A DNA stretch of 64,000 nucleotides, taken from the NCBI GenBank assembly GCA_010645155.1, contig CM021320.1:7826270-7890269 (forward strand). The letters run 5' to 3'. Under the pieces are notes generated by a model, which saw only the letters and a program-made list of their open reading frames with translations, searched no databases and was not told the DNA's origin. Source of the DNA: Tigriopus japonicus (Eukaryota > Arthropoda > Copepoda > Harpacticoida > Harpacticidae). Below are positions 1 through 11,435 of this stretch, in pieces. Position 1 is the stretch's first letter. Each line of letters starts with the position of its first letter. The position numbers were made by a program, and so were the translations under genes.

Positions 1-59
1 AAGTTCCAATTTTTGACTAATTAGAAGAAAAAAGTTGAGTGAAATTGCCGGATTAGACG

Positions 60-236
60 AAAAAAGACGAATAAAATCCAAATTAGACGAATAAATTTGT
101 CGCGACGAATAAGGGTAAAAAAGACGAAAAAAGACGAAAAAAGACGAATAAAGACGAAAAAAGACGAATAAAGACGAAAAAAGACGAATAAAGACGAAAA
201 AAGACGAAAAAAGACGAATAAGTTTATTCGTCTTAA
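60..236. repeat. Minisatellite, GACGAAAAAA/GACGAATAAA units
   Basis: About 10-base units of the form GACGAAAAAA or GACGAATAAA repeat almost without interruption, giving a strongly strand-asymmetric purine-rich tract. No coding evidence; the open frame across it on the minus strand is a by-product of the low complexity. Confidence 0.85.
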
Positions 237-1140
237 GTTCCTGTCCCTAGTGACGACCAACTCGCACTGTGCATGCACTTGCAAAAACACAAAACTTGAC
301 AAAATTCAAGAAATTGTCCAAATTATGTTGCATTGACTTGTTCTAGCAATGTAATGATAGTTTAGCTACATCAATTAGGAAATTATGTTACAAGTTTGGC
401 ACATTTGCTTGAGAAATTATGAACTTTGTCTCTTTGCAAGTGCATGCACAGTGCAAGTTGGTTGTGGCAGATGTCGACGCTCTCGCTCCATGAAAAGACA
501 CAACAAAGCCACACTTCAATTGCCTATCGACGTTCACGATTCAATCGAAAAAAGCGACCTCAAGCGGCATTTATGGCATGACCTGTGGTGTAAAAAAGAG
601 AAATTCCGAAAATACGCTCTTCACCTGCTAAGTTTGAATGCCTCTGGTACATCCTCTGTGATTTGTAATTGGCAGCAGTTAAAAGCAAATTGTTACTTAT
701 TGTTTCAAAAAACAGTCTTAAATTTTAAGGACATCAAGATTTTTGCCTCGTTTTGAAGTTATTACACGTTTAAAACGTCAACTTCAGTTTCAAAAGTAGT
801 CACCCTCTACATATGAGGAAGGAGAAAAAAGGGAAAAGGAGAAGGCAAGTGGGGCCGTCAACCAAATCAGAGCGACCAATTTCAGACCTTAAAAAAGGAG
901 TTGGGGAAGGTTTCAGACTAGTGGACTTTTAAACACCGTTGTGACAAACCAATGCAATTTTGGTGCATTACAAGAGCACAGCATTTGAAGTTAGAATAAA
1001 TGGCTCTAGAATGAAATGAAAAGGAAACACCAAATACTGATAAAACTTGCATAAAAAGCGAAAGAAGTTACTACATAGACTGGGTCTCTTTCTTGTGTGT
1101 ACACACCACGTTTTGAATCGTGAACGTCAATAGGAAAACA
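237..1140. other. Unassigned stretch, no recognisable gene
   Basis: This stretch holds one 123-codon open frame (385-756, plus strand) that I do not recognise and that has no domain-like pattern. The rest is AT-rich sequence without obvious repeats. I see no supportable feature here. Confidence 0.4.
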
Positions 1141-1208
1141 TTTTGTAGGAAAAGTAGGCCATGACGCTAGTAATGTTGTTGATGAGACTTGGCATTGATA
1201 GTCAGGAT

Positions 1209-2185
1209 TAGAGCTCTATATTAGAAAGAGTACAATCATATCCAACGCCATCTAGAGATCAAGATAGCACCTTTTGAGAAACTAAAGGCCCTAGAACCTT
1301 AATGAAAGGGTCCAAAATGAACTATTAGTGTGTTTCAAATGATTCAAAGCTGAATTGCCTGTAAAATTAGGTTTAAACCTTTAAAAGACTGTAAGAGAAT
1401 GAAAATCTATCCCCTCGGACATATTGATGCAAGAGGTGATGGCAACAACGTGATTGGAAATGAAATTGCAGGGCTGCTGAATTCTCTTCCCTCTTATGCT
1501 TTGCTGTCATTGTTATTGCTGAGAAAGAGCACAGGGAATTTTCTTCCTCTCTTGACTTCACACCTGATTGCTGTTTAAACTTGCCCACCTACCCCTTGAT
1601 ATGCAAGATCACTGGTGCAAGTGGTGGTGGCCAGCAGGGGAGTCCAGTAAAATGCTAGCTTCAGATGGCTTGCCCAGCTTGCCCACTAGCACTTGTTAAG
1701 AAGGGAACTGCAAGGATTGCTGGGCCAGGCTAGCTCTCTCTCTCTCTTTCTCGCTCTCTCGCTCTCCACACTGAGCCCAGTGAGCAAACAAGGACTTGAA
1801 CTCAACATGCTCTTCTCTATCACTATTCTTTCTGACACATTTTTAATGGTAGGAGCCCTGATTGTGAACGTTTTCTCTGAAAAGGCATTCATCACAAGAG
1901 GGGTGAGATATTCATTTTTCTCTCGGTCTTTTAGGTTTTAAACCTAATTTTACAGGCAAATCATCTTTGAATCATTTGAAACACACTAATAGTTCATTTT
2001 GGACCCCTTCATTAAGGTTCTAGGCCCTTTAGTTTCTCAAAAGGTGCTATCTTGGTCTGATAATATGGAAAACTTGTTCAGCTTAGAGGGTACTTGTGCA
2101 TCCTTTTGGGAACGGCGAGCAGTTGTGAGCAGAATGAACTAGATGGCGTTGGATATGATTGTACTCTTTCTAATATAGAGCTCTA
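1209..2185. mobile_element. hAT-like MITE with 8-bp TSD GTCAGGAT
   Basis: The 977-base element starts TAGAGCTCTATATTAG and ends with its reverse complement. Long inverted arms (about 1209-1390 and 1922-2185) have one arm expanded by a short insertion near 2055-2145. It is flanked by perfect 8-base direct repeats GTCAGGAT at 1201-1208 and 2186-2193. An 8-base TSD with a TAGNG terminus is typical of hAT superfamily elements. No transposase frame is present, so it is non-autonomous. It sits inside a LINE reverse-transcriptase fragment, whose reading frame continues across the join when the element and one TSD are removed. Confidence 0.8.
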
Positions 2186-2340
2186 GTCAGGATAATCAAT
2201 TGGAGGATCTGGTAGTCACAGATCCAGATGCTTTTGAGACCATCAAGGGCTTAAAGCGCTCAAGTTCTCCTGGATCTGATGGTGTGACATCTCAGTTTCT
2301 GGTGAAATGCTCACATATTCTTGCCCCTGTTTTCTCTTAG
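2186..2340 (+). mobile_element. LINE reverse-transcriptase fragment
   Basis: The plus frame through this stretch contains a PGSDGVTSQFL-type motif preceded by a run reading FETIKGLKRSSS, which is the characteristic start of a non-LTR retrotransposon RT domain (the conserved PGxDG region). It ends at a stop just after 2335. The fragment continues upstream of 1201 once the 1209-2185 element is removed. It is decayed and not functional. Family (CR1/L2/Jockey-like) cannot be decided by eye. Confidence 0.65.
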
Positions 2341-2351
2341 TTGATGCTTTT

Positions 2352-4477
2352 ATTGTTTTAGTATTGTTCAGTCTGCTTTTTCAACGCTAGGAGTTTGGGA
2401 AACAAGCTTCCAGAACTCCTCTGACTTATAAATAACACAAAAATTATTTCAAGGTTGCGTGAGCAAAAAAGAACAAAGTTCCGTTGTGAGGTGGGGTGGG
2501 CTAAAGAAGCTTATGAGAAAGAAGCATCCACACAGTCATGTTGTTTGGATTTATTGAAGCTTCAAATGTTTGCTGTTATTGTCACCACAATCATTCAGGA
2601 AGTTCAAGTTGGAACAAAAGTCGATTTTGCAATCAATTAAGGTAGATCATGCCAATAAAAAATGATCCAGTTGTTGGATCACAAAATAAGATGAATTCAG
2701 GCCCTTCCATGGATATTTTTCAATCAAAGGCTTCTACTTGCTGTATTTTTTTCTCTTCCCCTTCCTGGGTTGTTTGGACTTTTAAAGGCATTGTGAAAAA
2801 GCCACTGTTGCCAGTGTTTTGACAACATTGTTTTTACAAGAGCTGCTGAAGGGTAGGCATTCCTTCAATGTAAACATTGCTTCTCATAACTACAATCCCA
2901 GATGCCTTACCAACAAAAGTCCAATTTTCATAATGGCCACCTTTGGTCTTCACCACGGCCTTCAATCTTCCAACTGCAGCCTCAACATAACTCAAAATTG
3001 CAAAAGGATTTTTGTGTCTGAGTGTGTGTAGATAGCAATGCATTCATTTTTTTTAAATGAGACAAAGTATCCAAGTAGGAGAGCTACAACTCACACCTGC
3101 TCCATTAACACATTCATTGCTATCACTGTAGTTATGTGACAACGTGATGATTGAATGGATGAACTTAGGTGGTATACCCTGTAGAATCACAGCTGACATT
3201 ACATTCGGGAGATAGTGGTTTCTTTCCCTGATATGAGAAGCAATGTTTACATTGCAGCAATGCCCACCCCACCTCAAAACGGAACTTTGTTCTTTTTTAC
3301 TCACGCAACCTTGAAATAATTTTTGTGTCGTTTATAAGTGAGACCAGAACTCCAAGTGTTACAAAGTACTGAACAGTTTCACGTTATCTGTGTAACAGAA
3401 ACGTGGTTCCATCAAGAGATTCTTTCTACTGAAATTGATAACTCGACATATACTGTTCTTGCAAGAAAGGACCGTGTTGACACTTGTAATGGCCGGGGTG
3501 GTGGCGTCCTTATCCTTGCCCGACACGCCATTTCTTGTCATGAAGTTTTAGTGAATTTTGATAATATTTGTGCAGTTAAGGTTGAGGATCTGGTGATCTA
3601 TTGTTGCTATTTGTCCCCAAATGCAGTCATAGAGTCCAGGGCAGCGATGAACGTCTTTTTCAATTCACTCTCGGTGAAGTGTGTCGTTGTTGGCGACTTC
3701 AATTACCCGGGCATTGATTGGGAAGTGATGACTGGAAAGACCACCTTTGAAAACGCTTTCATAGAATCCGTGACCCTTGGTGGATTGTCTCAATTGGTCA
3801 GTTTACCTACACATAATGCTGGCAACATCTTAGATTTGGTGTTCGAAAGTGAACAGGATATTTGCTCCGAAGTGCTCCGAAGAGACCGGATCTTCAGTTC
3901 AGTGATCATATCCCCCTCTCCTTTTTTAATAGGCGGGGAAACTAGGCAACAGTCCCCTCTCTACCGATAAAGTATTGGTTTTTGCTGAAGGCAATTATGC
4001 CAGATTCAAGTAGTTTATGGAAAACATTGATTGGATCAACATTCTTCAGAATAAAACTGCCAATGAAGCTTGGAACTTGCTCGAGGACATAACTATCTTC
4101 GGGATAGAACTCTACATTCCAGAACGCCTTCGATGAACAAATCATCGTCCACCTTGGCTTTCACCATCACTACTAAGGTCCATACGAAAGAGGAACCGTT
4201 TATGGAAAAGAAAGAAAGTTTTCCCGTCGGAGACGAATCTGAGGGGATTTAACACACACAAAACCTGTGTGAAAAGATCCATTAGAGCAGCTAAAAAACA
4301 TTATGAGGAGGGGCTCTTGGACTCAAAGAACAAGAAATTATTTTTGCAGAGGTACCTCATCTTCATCTGATGGCCCGTTGCTCGATTTGTCAGATAACAT
4401 CGTGACCGATGAGTATTTGATGACCAAAATCTTGAATGACCAATTTCGGTCAGTGTTTCATTCACCAACAGACACTG
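2352..4477 (+). mobile_element. LINE apurinic endonuclease-domain fragment, interrupted
   Basis: The translated plus strand begins with FFNARSLGNKLPEL (2372-2419 region), is interrupted by a 924-base element, and resumes at 3354 with QVLQSTEQFHVICVTETW, then GGGVLI, VGDFNYPGIDW and NILDLVF. These are landmark motifs of the exonuclease-endonuclease-phosphatase domain of non-LTR retrotransposons. From 3970 to 4477 the inter-domain linker can be followed through several frames (PWLSPSLLRSIRKRNRLW-like, then RSIRAAKKHYEE), so it carries frameshifts and stops. It is cut off at 4478 by a sequence resembling a hAT terminus. It is a dead fragment, probably from the same LINE family as the pieces at 2186-2340 and 56545-58196. 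Confidence 0.75.
2420..3343. mobile_element. Inverted-repeat element with 10-base TSD CCAGAACTCC
   Basis: Terminal inverted repeats of about 82 bases with few mismatches (outer sequence TCTGACTTATAAATAACAC versus TCTCACTTATAAACGACAC) bound a 924-base element. The flanking direct repeat CCAGAACTCC is at 2410-2419 and 3344-3353. Long TIRs with a 9-11 base TSD would suit a Mutator-like (MULE) MITE; an 8-base TSD with two chance-matching bases cannot be excluded. A second inner inverted pair (around 2866-2889 and 3228-3256) contains GTAAACATTGCTTCTCAT. No transposase frame. It splits the endonuclease domain of a LINE. Confidence 0.75.
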
Positions 4478-7400
4478 CAGGGATGGCAAATTTTGGCTTT
4501 TACTGAATTTCTGCCATTTTCATTCACTTGGTGGCAGAATATGGCAAAAGTGGCAGAAAATGGCAGAAAGTGGCAGATAGTGGCAGAAAATGGCAGAAAG
4601 TGGCAGATAGTGGCAGAAAATGTAAGAAAATGGCTACTAATGTACAAAATTACGCATTGACTGATGTTCAACTACATATCTGCGTTTTTAGAATGACATT
4701 TAAAGAGTCAAATATGATTAAAGTTTAAACAAATACTTATGAGAACGCGGTGGTTACCTTTGAACTAAAAAAGTGTTTGCTCAAATGCCAAGACTTCTAA
4801 TGGCGTTTTCTGATATCAGAGTGTCATTAAGAAAATATTTTGTGAAGGTGTACATTTTTTATCAGCTCAAATAACTATATTAAATCACTTAAAACTATGA
4901 ATTGAAGCACAAGTACATTCTGAATATATGAATGCATATCTGAATACATATGGTGCAGATAAGAAGCTATCACTACTTTAAACCTTCAAATTTTATCAAA
5001 TTTTACCACGGAATGCTCCGTTTATGTGTTAAAGTAATTGCCAAGAAAAATTAAAACACATTTTCAACATAACGAAACTAAGAGAAAAAATTTCATTTCT
5101 CTATTATTTTCTGTATAGATTACTATGATAACATTCATTATAAATTAAAACTAACTAAAATTACATATTTTTTAATTCTTTTTTTTGCAAATATTTCAGC
5201 ATTTGATAGTGTTACATGATGTTAATATTTATGGAAGATCTGTGTTAATTTGTAAAAATATTTATTAGTAAAACGAATATTTTCGTGTCATAAATTGCAA
5301 AATTTGAAACAAAAGTTATTGGTTAAAATTTTACAAAATCCTAAAGTTATTTTTGACAATAATTGTTAAAAAATGAATAAAATATCCAAAAATATGCATT
5401 TTAAGTTAGTATTGAAAGATATTATATACTTATTTTTCGTTAAATACAAAATTTGGATTACACAGAAAATGTTTATTTTTCTTTGTGATGCCGAAAAGGT
5501 ATATATTATACCTTGGCAATTACTTTAACACACCACTGGAGAATTTCGGGTGATTTTGGTGCAATTTGAAAGTTAAAATTAATGATGGTTAAACATCTGT
5601 TAAACATATATTGATACAATTTTACAACAATTCATAACTAAGGACCCTTTGAATATCGATTAACAAGGTCTTGGAATAATTGTTCATTTTGGTGGTTTTA
5701 AGTGATGTGATACAGTTATCTGAGCTAATGAAAAATGTACACCTTTACAAAATATTTTCTTTATGATACCCTGATATCGGAATATGCCATTAGAAGTCTT
5801 GGCATTTGAGCTGATGCTCAAATAACTAGAAAAACACATTGTATTTATAAACATGTCTTTTCATAAGAAATTCCCTGTTTAAAAATCCGTCATTCCTTTG
5901 ATGTGCCATATGGTGACAATACTGTAATTCAGGGTGAAATAAGAACTTCTATTGAAATTATGACTAAATTTTAAGTGAAATAATGAAAAGCGTCCATGAT
6001 ATACTTATCATATTGATATCATATTTCAAATTGATGATATAATAATCATATTTGAAAAAAAAATATTTTTTTTTTCTGGACTTCAAAGTCACTTAAATAT
6101 TAGATAGTGTTGAAAAGGGATATTAGAATAAGATTATCACTATTTTCTAGAATGCTTGATGATATCATATGGTTTGTTAAGTGATAGCGTAATTAATTGA
6201 ACGAATTAGTAAATGAGTTGTGCCCCAGGAAGTAATTGTTGAAAATTTTTGTAAAGCCCCATAATCAGTTTCTTTAAAAGAAAACGAAAATGATTTGCTG
6301 GGATTTGGTTTCTAATTTTGTTAATTTGGTGTTATAGTAATTTATTTTAAACTAATTCAGTTCATAGCAAGCAAGCATCTGCAAATTAGACTTCGATAAA
6401 ACGTAATGTTAAGTTGTAATTTATACATCAAACATATTGCAATTGTAAAAGTTATGAAAGTCAGTGTTTAATTTCATTTTATATTTGAGTAAACAAACTT
6501 GACTTGAAAATATACATGTATTTACTTCAAATTAATTTTGTCAGACTGTATTGTAATTGGATTTGAATAACGGAACTTAGGCCTTAGCATTTATATTTAG
6601 AAAAATTTTTACAATTAAGATATTTTAACATCTTAAAAACCTACAATTCTAAACTATAGTGTTCAAATAGTAACTGAGCATAATAGAATGAAATCGCATT
6701 TAAGGTTTAACTATCAGTACATATTTAAGACAAAATAAGAGTGCCCGATTTGGCCACCCTGGCTTCGAGGGAAATTCGAAAACGAATGGAGGAAATCGAT
6801 TTCATGAACTTGTATCTTCCTTCTTCGATGCAATGAGCTTTTGAAGGGATGGTAAGGCCATAGTTAGACATCAAAAGTAGCAAATTTTGTCCCTTTAAGT
6901 ATAAAAATATATAGGTAACATTACCCGTTACGTCACTTCAGAGCATTCAGGATCAGAATTTTTTATTGCACTCTAAGTATTAAGTTACATAAAATTCTTT
7001 CAATCATATTGTTATTTGTGTCAAAGAAAATATGATCCATGTTTGTTGTACACTCTTATCAATGTTATTTAATCATTGAATCCCTATTTTTACATTTGCC
7101 GCCCTGAACATTTTTACCTCTGCTGCCCTGAATTTTATGCCTGGGCCCTAGAGCAGTGCTGGAGGGTCCTTGCCTTATAATCAGGAATGCTGCCAACAGC
7201 GACAAGACGGTCCATTTCAATGAAAATACATGTTTTCTGTCGGCCAATTCCATGAATGTTTTTGGGGCAATCAGGCTACACAATAACTCAGTGACTTAGA
7301 AACGTACGATTTTGCTACATGAAATAGAATTACGTACAAAGCATGCTCTTGAATGCACCAAGCGTATCTGGTGACCTTTTCTTCAATTCTTTCACAGCAA

Positions 7401-7790
7401 ACCTGTTAAGTCAAGTCTTCCACTCAATTGAAGCAGGACTGACGAAGTGTACCTCACTCGACCACATTAAACTTTAAATATTTCTAAGTATAGTCATTTA
7501 ATTAAAAAATTAGCGGGTTTTCAAGATGTATCAGCAAGACGCAATTTCATGCATTATATTTAATAGAAACTGGAAACGTTAGGCTATTGTGAAAGTAAGT
7601 AACCGAACTTTGGCCAAATTTTGATTACAGCCAGATTGGCCGTGATGGCAAAACTGATCGGAGGGGTCCGGTGATGACCCTTATATTTATATGAGTTTCC
7701 TGAAAAAATAATTTCTGCCATTTTCTGCCACTTTTTTCGCATGAATAAAAGCCATTTTCTGCCACCAATTTCTGCCACCTGGCAGAAAAG
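4478..7790. mobile_element. AT-rich region bounded by hAT-like subterminal repeats
   Basis: At 4478 a hAT-type start, CAGGGATGGCAAATTTTGG, follows the LINE fragment and leads into repeated GGCAGAAAATGGCAGAAAG motifs (to about 4640). The inverse motifs (TTTCTGCCATTTTCTGCC) occur at 7715-7790. Between them lies roughly 3 kb of AT-rich sequence with no coding potential. I could not find a clean matching right terminus or TSD, so this may be one truncated element or several merged ones. Confidence 0.4.
4772..5822. repeat. Long imperfect inverted repeat (foldback)
   Basis: The arm at about 4778-4905 (containing GCTCAAATGCCAAGACTTC) is repeated in inverse orientation at about 5680-5818. A further internal pair matches at about 5015-5045 and 5511-5535 (GTTAAAGTAATTGCCAAG). 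The whole unit is AT-rich, resembles a foldback MITE, and lies inside the larger AT-rich block. I did not identify TSDs. Confidence 0.6.
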
Positions 7791-7798
7791 TTCGTTCA

Positions 7799-7870
7799 CC
7801 AATCAGAATCAAGGTCCCGTAGAGTACGGTCTAATCAGAGAAGACCTCCAAATCGAGACCTTTGCGTAAC
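7799..7870. repeat. Diverged end of the 51468-52149 MITE family
   Basis: Read on the minus strand, this segment matches the subterminal part of the element at 51468-52149: shared CAAAGGTCTCGATTTG followed by GAGGTCTTCTCTGATTAGA. The extreme TAAAGGC terminus is missing. It is a fragment or a relative of that family. Confidence 0.5.
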
Positions 7871-8776
7871 TTTCATCATTAACTTTTGAGTGATGGCACC
7901 TCAGACCTTAGATCAATTATTAATCACTAGATAGCGTGCAAACTGCAGTCAGGGTGATTTTGCAAGCGTGGTGGAATTTGTTGAATTTATGAGGAAAATG
8001 TCGCCCTCACAGCTGTTGAGCGGGCAATTAGTGTGACCAAACATGCGAATCAAGAACAACTTTTTTAAACTTGTTCTTGAAGACACAAGTTAGTTTTTGT
8101 CCATATATGTATTGGATAAACTCCACTTAACGCAAAAGCTTAAATTTGTGTTCTTCCTACTAAAGACTTATTCAATGAATTGGTAAAAAAGTTCCTAGTT
8201 GAAATATTCAAATCCAAGACATGGTCACCTTGTGACATCTTTGGTTCTTTCAAGAAAGTGACCACTAGCAAAATAACAATAAATGACCCAAAAACATTAC
8301 TGAATTCCACATTTGATTCGTCAATTGCATGCTTGATATTCGCTTGGTCACACATTTCAAATGTCCCGCACTTTTGTACCGGAGACACATTTTTAGGCTT
8401 ACACTCCTTCTAGTATTAATAGATCTCAATGCCTCAGCCAAGTAACTTTTTTCGGTAGTCTTGCACAATCGTTTCGACTGTTCTTGCGTACCGTACCGTG
8501 ACGGTAGGCGCTGCAATTGTCAGTGTCTCGGAAGAAAAGAATAGGTTTCAGCGCTCTTAAGAAGCAAGTAGGAGAAGTAATTAATCAACTTTTCCTAACC
8601 TCTACTAACTTAACCTAAGCTTACGGTCACAACATATGATCCCAAAGCCTAGCCCTGCAGGGCCTTAAGCCTAATCCTAAAACTGTGTTGCAACGTACAC
8701 TTTGCATATTTATCTATGCCGAGACACTGAGAATCCGTGCGCGAACTTGGACTTCTAGGTTCAAAAGCGTACCAGC
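7871..8776. other. Unassigned stretch, no recognisable gene
   Basis: Several short open frames overlap on both strands between 8140 and 8516. None has a recognisable domain, a splice pattern or a poly(A) signal that would support a gene. I see nothing else here. Confidence 0.35.
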
Positions 8777-9088
8777 CACAGACCATATAATGGCTAGACC
8801 TCGCTTCGTGCGAGAAAAAAACTTTGCTTCATCAGCTGTTCCAGCTGATGACACTACACCCTAAAATGGTAAGAATTTCGAACTTTTCAAGATTTTGCCA
8901 GCGTGGCCAAATCCTGAACAAACTCAACGTACCTTACGTACTTTGTTCTCGACGCAAGCAAGCGTCGTTGCTTCAGAGCACGCGGTCGCCCTGAGATTTC
9001 GAAGCTAGCGCAGCTGGGCCAAGTAGTGTCACTTTTCTCTCGCCGACGGAACGGGCCAATGCGACATCTAGTCATTATATGATCTGTG
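8777..9088. mobile_element. Short hAT-like MITE, TSD GTACCAGC
   Basis: A 312-base element with about 22-base terminal inverted repeats begins CACAGACCATATAATGG, and its right end reads the inverse with 2 mismatches. Perfect 8-base direct repeats GTACCAGC lie at 8769-8776 and 9089-9096. It is non-coding. Confidence 0.7.
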
Positions 9089-9724
9089 GTACCAGCCCGT
9101 CCTTAAGACTGCCTGGAGTCTGGTAATTCCCGTTTAGAGAACTCTCATCAAGAAATAGCAACCACATGCTTTTATAGGGGACACAAAACATTCGCTACGT
9201 TTGTTTTTACCACGCAACCTCGCACACGTGAGGTTGCACTTAGCATTGCGGGGTGGTTTTCTAAGCTAGACCTTAACCTGATCCTACCTCCCAACCAGTG
9301 CCCAAAATTCGTCAAAATTACCCAGAAAATTACCCAAACTTTGACTTTGTACAAAAATTTACCCAAAAATTTACCAAACTTTTTTTCAACAATTTTGATT
9401 ATTTTATACTCTTTTCAACACTTGTTTATTGATATTTAAAGGTATAAAAACGTTCAAACCAGATGACAAGACAGCCATTGCAAGAAATTATCCTAACAAA
9501 GCAATTGTGATTTGTTCCTAATACAACATGCTATTCACTTGGTGCTATTGCTTGGACACTTGAAACAAGTTTTTCAAATGCAATAAGTTGTCCTATCTTA
9601 TGGGTGATCCATGCAAGATCTTGCAACACGAGGTAGAACGAGTTCATTTTCCGCCTACACTTGCCTGAATTTCAAGGATGCATAACTTTTAACTCCATTG
9701 TTCCATTGAGCTGAAAAATTGTAG

Positions 9725-10015
9725 ACAAATTCTTAAAAATATCAACGACAGCTTCTGTAAAATATCAATAACAGCTCTTGTATAATGTCAATAACAACTT
9801 CTGTAAAATATCAATAACAACTCTTGTATAATATCAATAACAACTTCTGTAAAATATCAATAACAGCTTCTGTAAAATATCAATAACAGCTTCTGTAAAA
9901 TATCAATAACAGCTCTTGCACAATATCAATAACAGCTTCTGTAAAATATCAATAACAGCTCTGGTACAATATCAATAACAGCTCCTGTAAAATATCAGTT
10001 AACAACTCATGTAAA
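9725..10015. repeat. Minisatellite, about 24-base AATATCAATAACAGCTTCTG units
   Basis: About twelve tandem units of the form AATATCAATAACAGCTTCTG plus TAAA, with CTCTTGTA and CTCTTGCA variants. No open frame of significance crosses it. Confidence 0.85.
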
Positions 10016-10451
10016 ATTTAACACATTCTCGTGAATGGGAGCAAGAATGATCATATGTGAAGCTGTCATCGCAGTCCAGCAGAAGCGAGGTATGGGCGCA
10101 TCAGCTTATTGAGCGACAGTATCATAACAAGGAGAAATACTGTACAGGCAGCTTGTAAAATCTAAGGGTTCATATTCTCTGCTTTCAAAAAACCTAGTTT
10201 CATCCAACTCTTCTTGACTATGATTGAAATGAGGTCAAGTTCAAATGCATTTATGTGCAGTCAGCTTGTTGAAATCAAAACAAGAAATACTGTTCACAGC
10301 TTACAACTGATCACCTCTAAAATTTTGTTTGTTGGATTACACTTGCCAATATGCCTTAGCGTTTACAAGCTACTCCTGCAGTGTTTCTCCTTGATGTGAG
10401 CTGATGCAAAGAAAATCCTCCCATGGATGCAGAGTCTTGCTTGCATTTTTG

Positions 10452-10579
10452 CGCTAATCTTACACTTTTTGGGGCTTGTTTGCGCCTACTTTTTGGCCTA
10501 TTTTTTCTGAACTGCGCCTACTTAGTCTGTGTCTTTGTTGCAAATTGCGCTTTTTCCCCTCATATATCTGGAGGCACTG
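10452..10579. repeat. Fragment related to the 48693-49979 element
   Basis: The segment contains repeated TTGCGC motifs and ends with CTGGAGGCACTG, which matches the right terminus of the hAT-like element at 48693-49979. A matching left end and TSD were not found, so it is treated as a truncated relative. Confidence 0.45.
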
Positions 10580-10890
10580 TAAGGATGTGCTCAGAGTTCA
10601 ATTCTTTTTAAGTGTTGCGTTGCGACAATGGTCCTTGTTGAGGTTTCTGGGCCAGAAAGATTACGTCACACCGACTTTTATAGGGAAGTGACAAACTCCG
10701 AGTCAAAAATGGCAGCACTGAAAATTCAAAACACAGTAAACTTTTCAGACTTTTTTCGCAAGATTTTACCCTGTATTAACAAAATTTAGGTGTCTAAGAG
10801 CTTGGACTTGAAAATTACCCAAATTTCGGTGTTTTGGTAATTTACCAATTGACAAATTTTTATACCTCCTAACGTGGGCCCCCCAAACCA

Positions 10891-11003
10891 ACGTTTGGTG
10901 GGCCCCTGACAACATGTAATCAAATTTGGTGGGCCCCTGACAAGATGTCAAATTTAGTGGGCCTCTGACAACATGTCAAAGTTGGTGGGCCCCTGACAAC
11001 ATG
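10891..11003. repeat. Minisatellite, four GGTGGGCCCCTGACAACATG units
   Basis: Four tandem units of roughly 28-32 bases share GGTGGGCCCCTGACAACATG, with single substitutions (ACAAGATG, GCCTCTGAC). The tract sits directly upstream of the GGTCAC/GGTAAA repeat. Confidence 0.8.
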
Positions 11004-11009
11004 GGCGCC

Positions 11010-11435
11010 CGGTAAATAGGTCACAAGGTAAAAAGGTAAAAAGGTCACGGTAAACGGTCACAAGGTAAAAAGGTCACGGTAAAAGGTCACAAGGTAAAAA
11101 GGTCACGGTAAAAGGTCACAAGGTAAAAAGGTCACGGTAAAAGGTCACAAGGTAAAAAGGTCACGGTAAAAGGTCACAAGGTCACGGTAAATGTCACAAG
11201 GTAATAAGGTCAAGGTAAAAAGTCACAAGGTAAAAGGTCACGGTAAAAATGTCACAAAGTTAAAAGGTCACAGTGAAAGCGGTCGCAAACCACGCACCTC
11301 CAGAGGTAGCAAAGAGGGTGAGCCTACGGACCCTGGTACCTTCCTTGGTTGAAGATTGTCTCATGGGACCCTAAGATTTACCTGTTGGAACACAATTATG
11401 CCAAGGCAAAAGTCCCATAAGTCAACAGGCAGTCA
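11010..11435. repeat. Dispersed repeat with GGTCAC/GGTAAA minisatellite head (copy 1)
   Basis: About 250 bases of tandem GGTAAAAAGGTCACGGTAAA units are followed by a unique tail (from about 11285) containing GGTAGCAAAGAGGGTGAGCC and TGGAACACAATTATG. The same order of minisatellite then tail recurs at 59754-60260, so this is a dispersed element and not a local expansion. Only the head half is present here; the inverted second end seen in the other copy is missing. Confidence 0.75.

Noticed and set aside
385..756. 123-codon plus-strand frame near the left end
   Set aside because: No domain and repetitive surroundings; Cys/Lys-rich translation looks random.
4478..7790. A single complete 3.3-kb hAT element
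   Set aside because: The left end resembles a hAT terminus, but no matching right terminus or 8-base duplication could be found. Kept only as a low-confidence block.
9725..10015. Regularly spaced repeat that could suggest a CRISPR-like array
   Set aside because: Units are contiguous with no unique spacers, and the genome is eukaryotic. It is a minisatellite.
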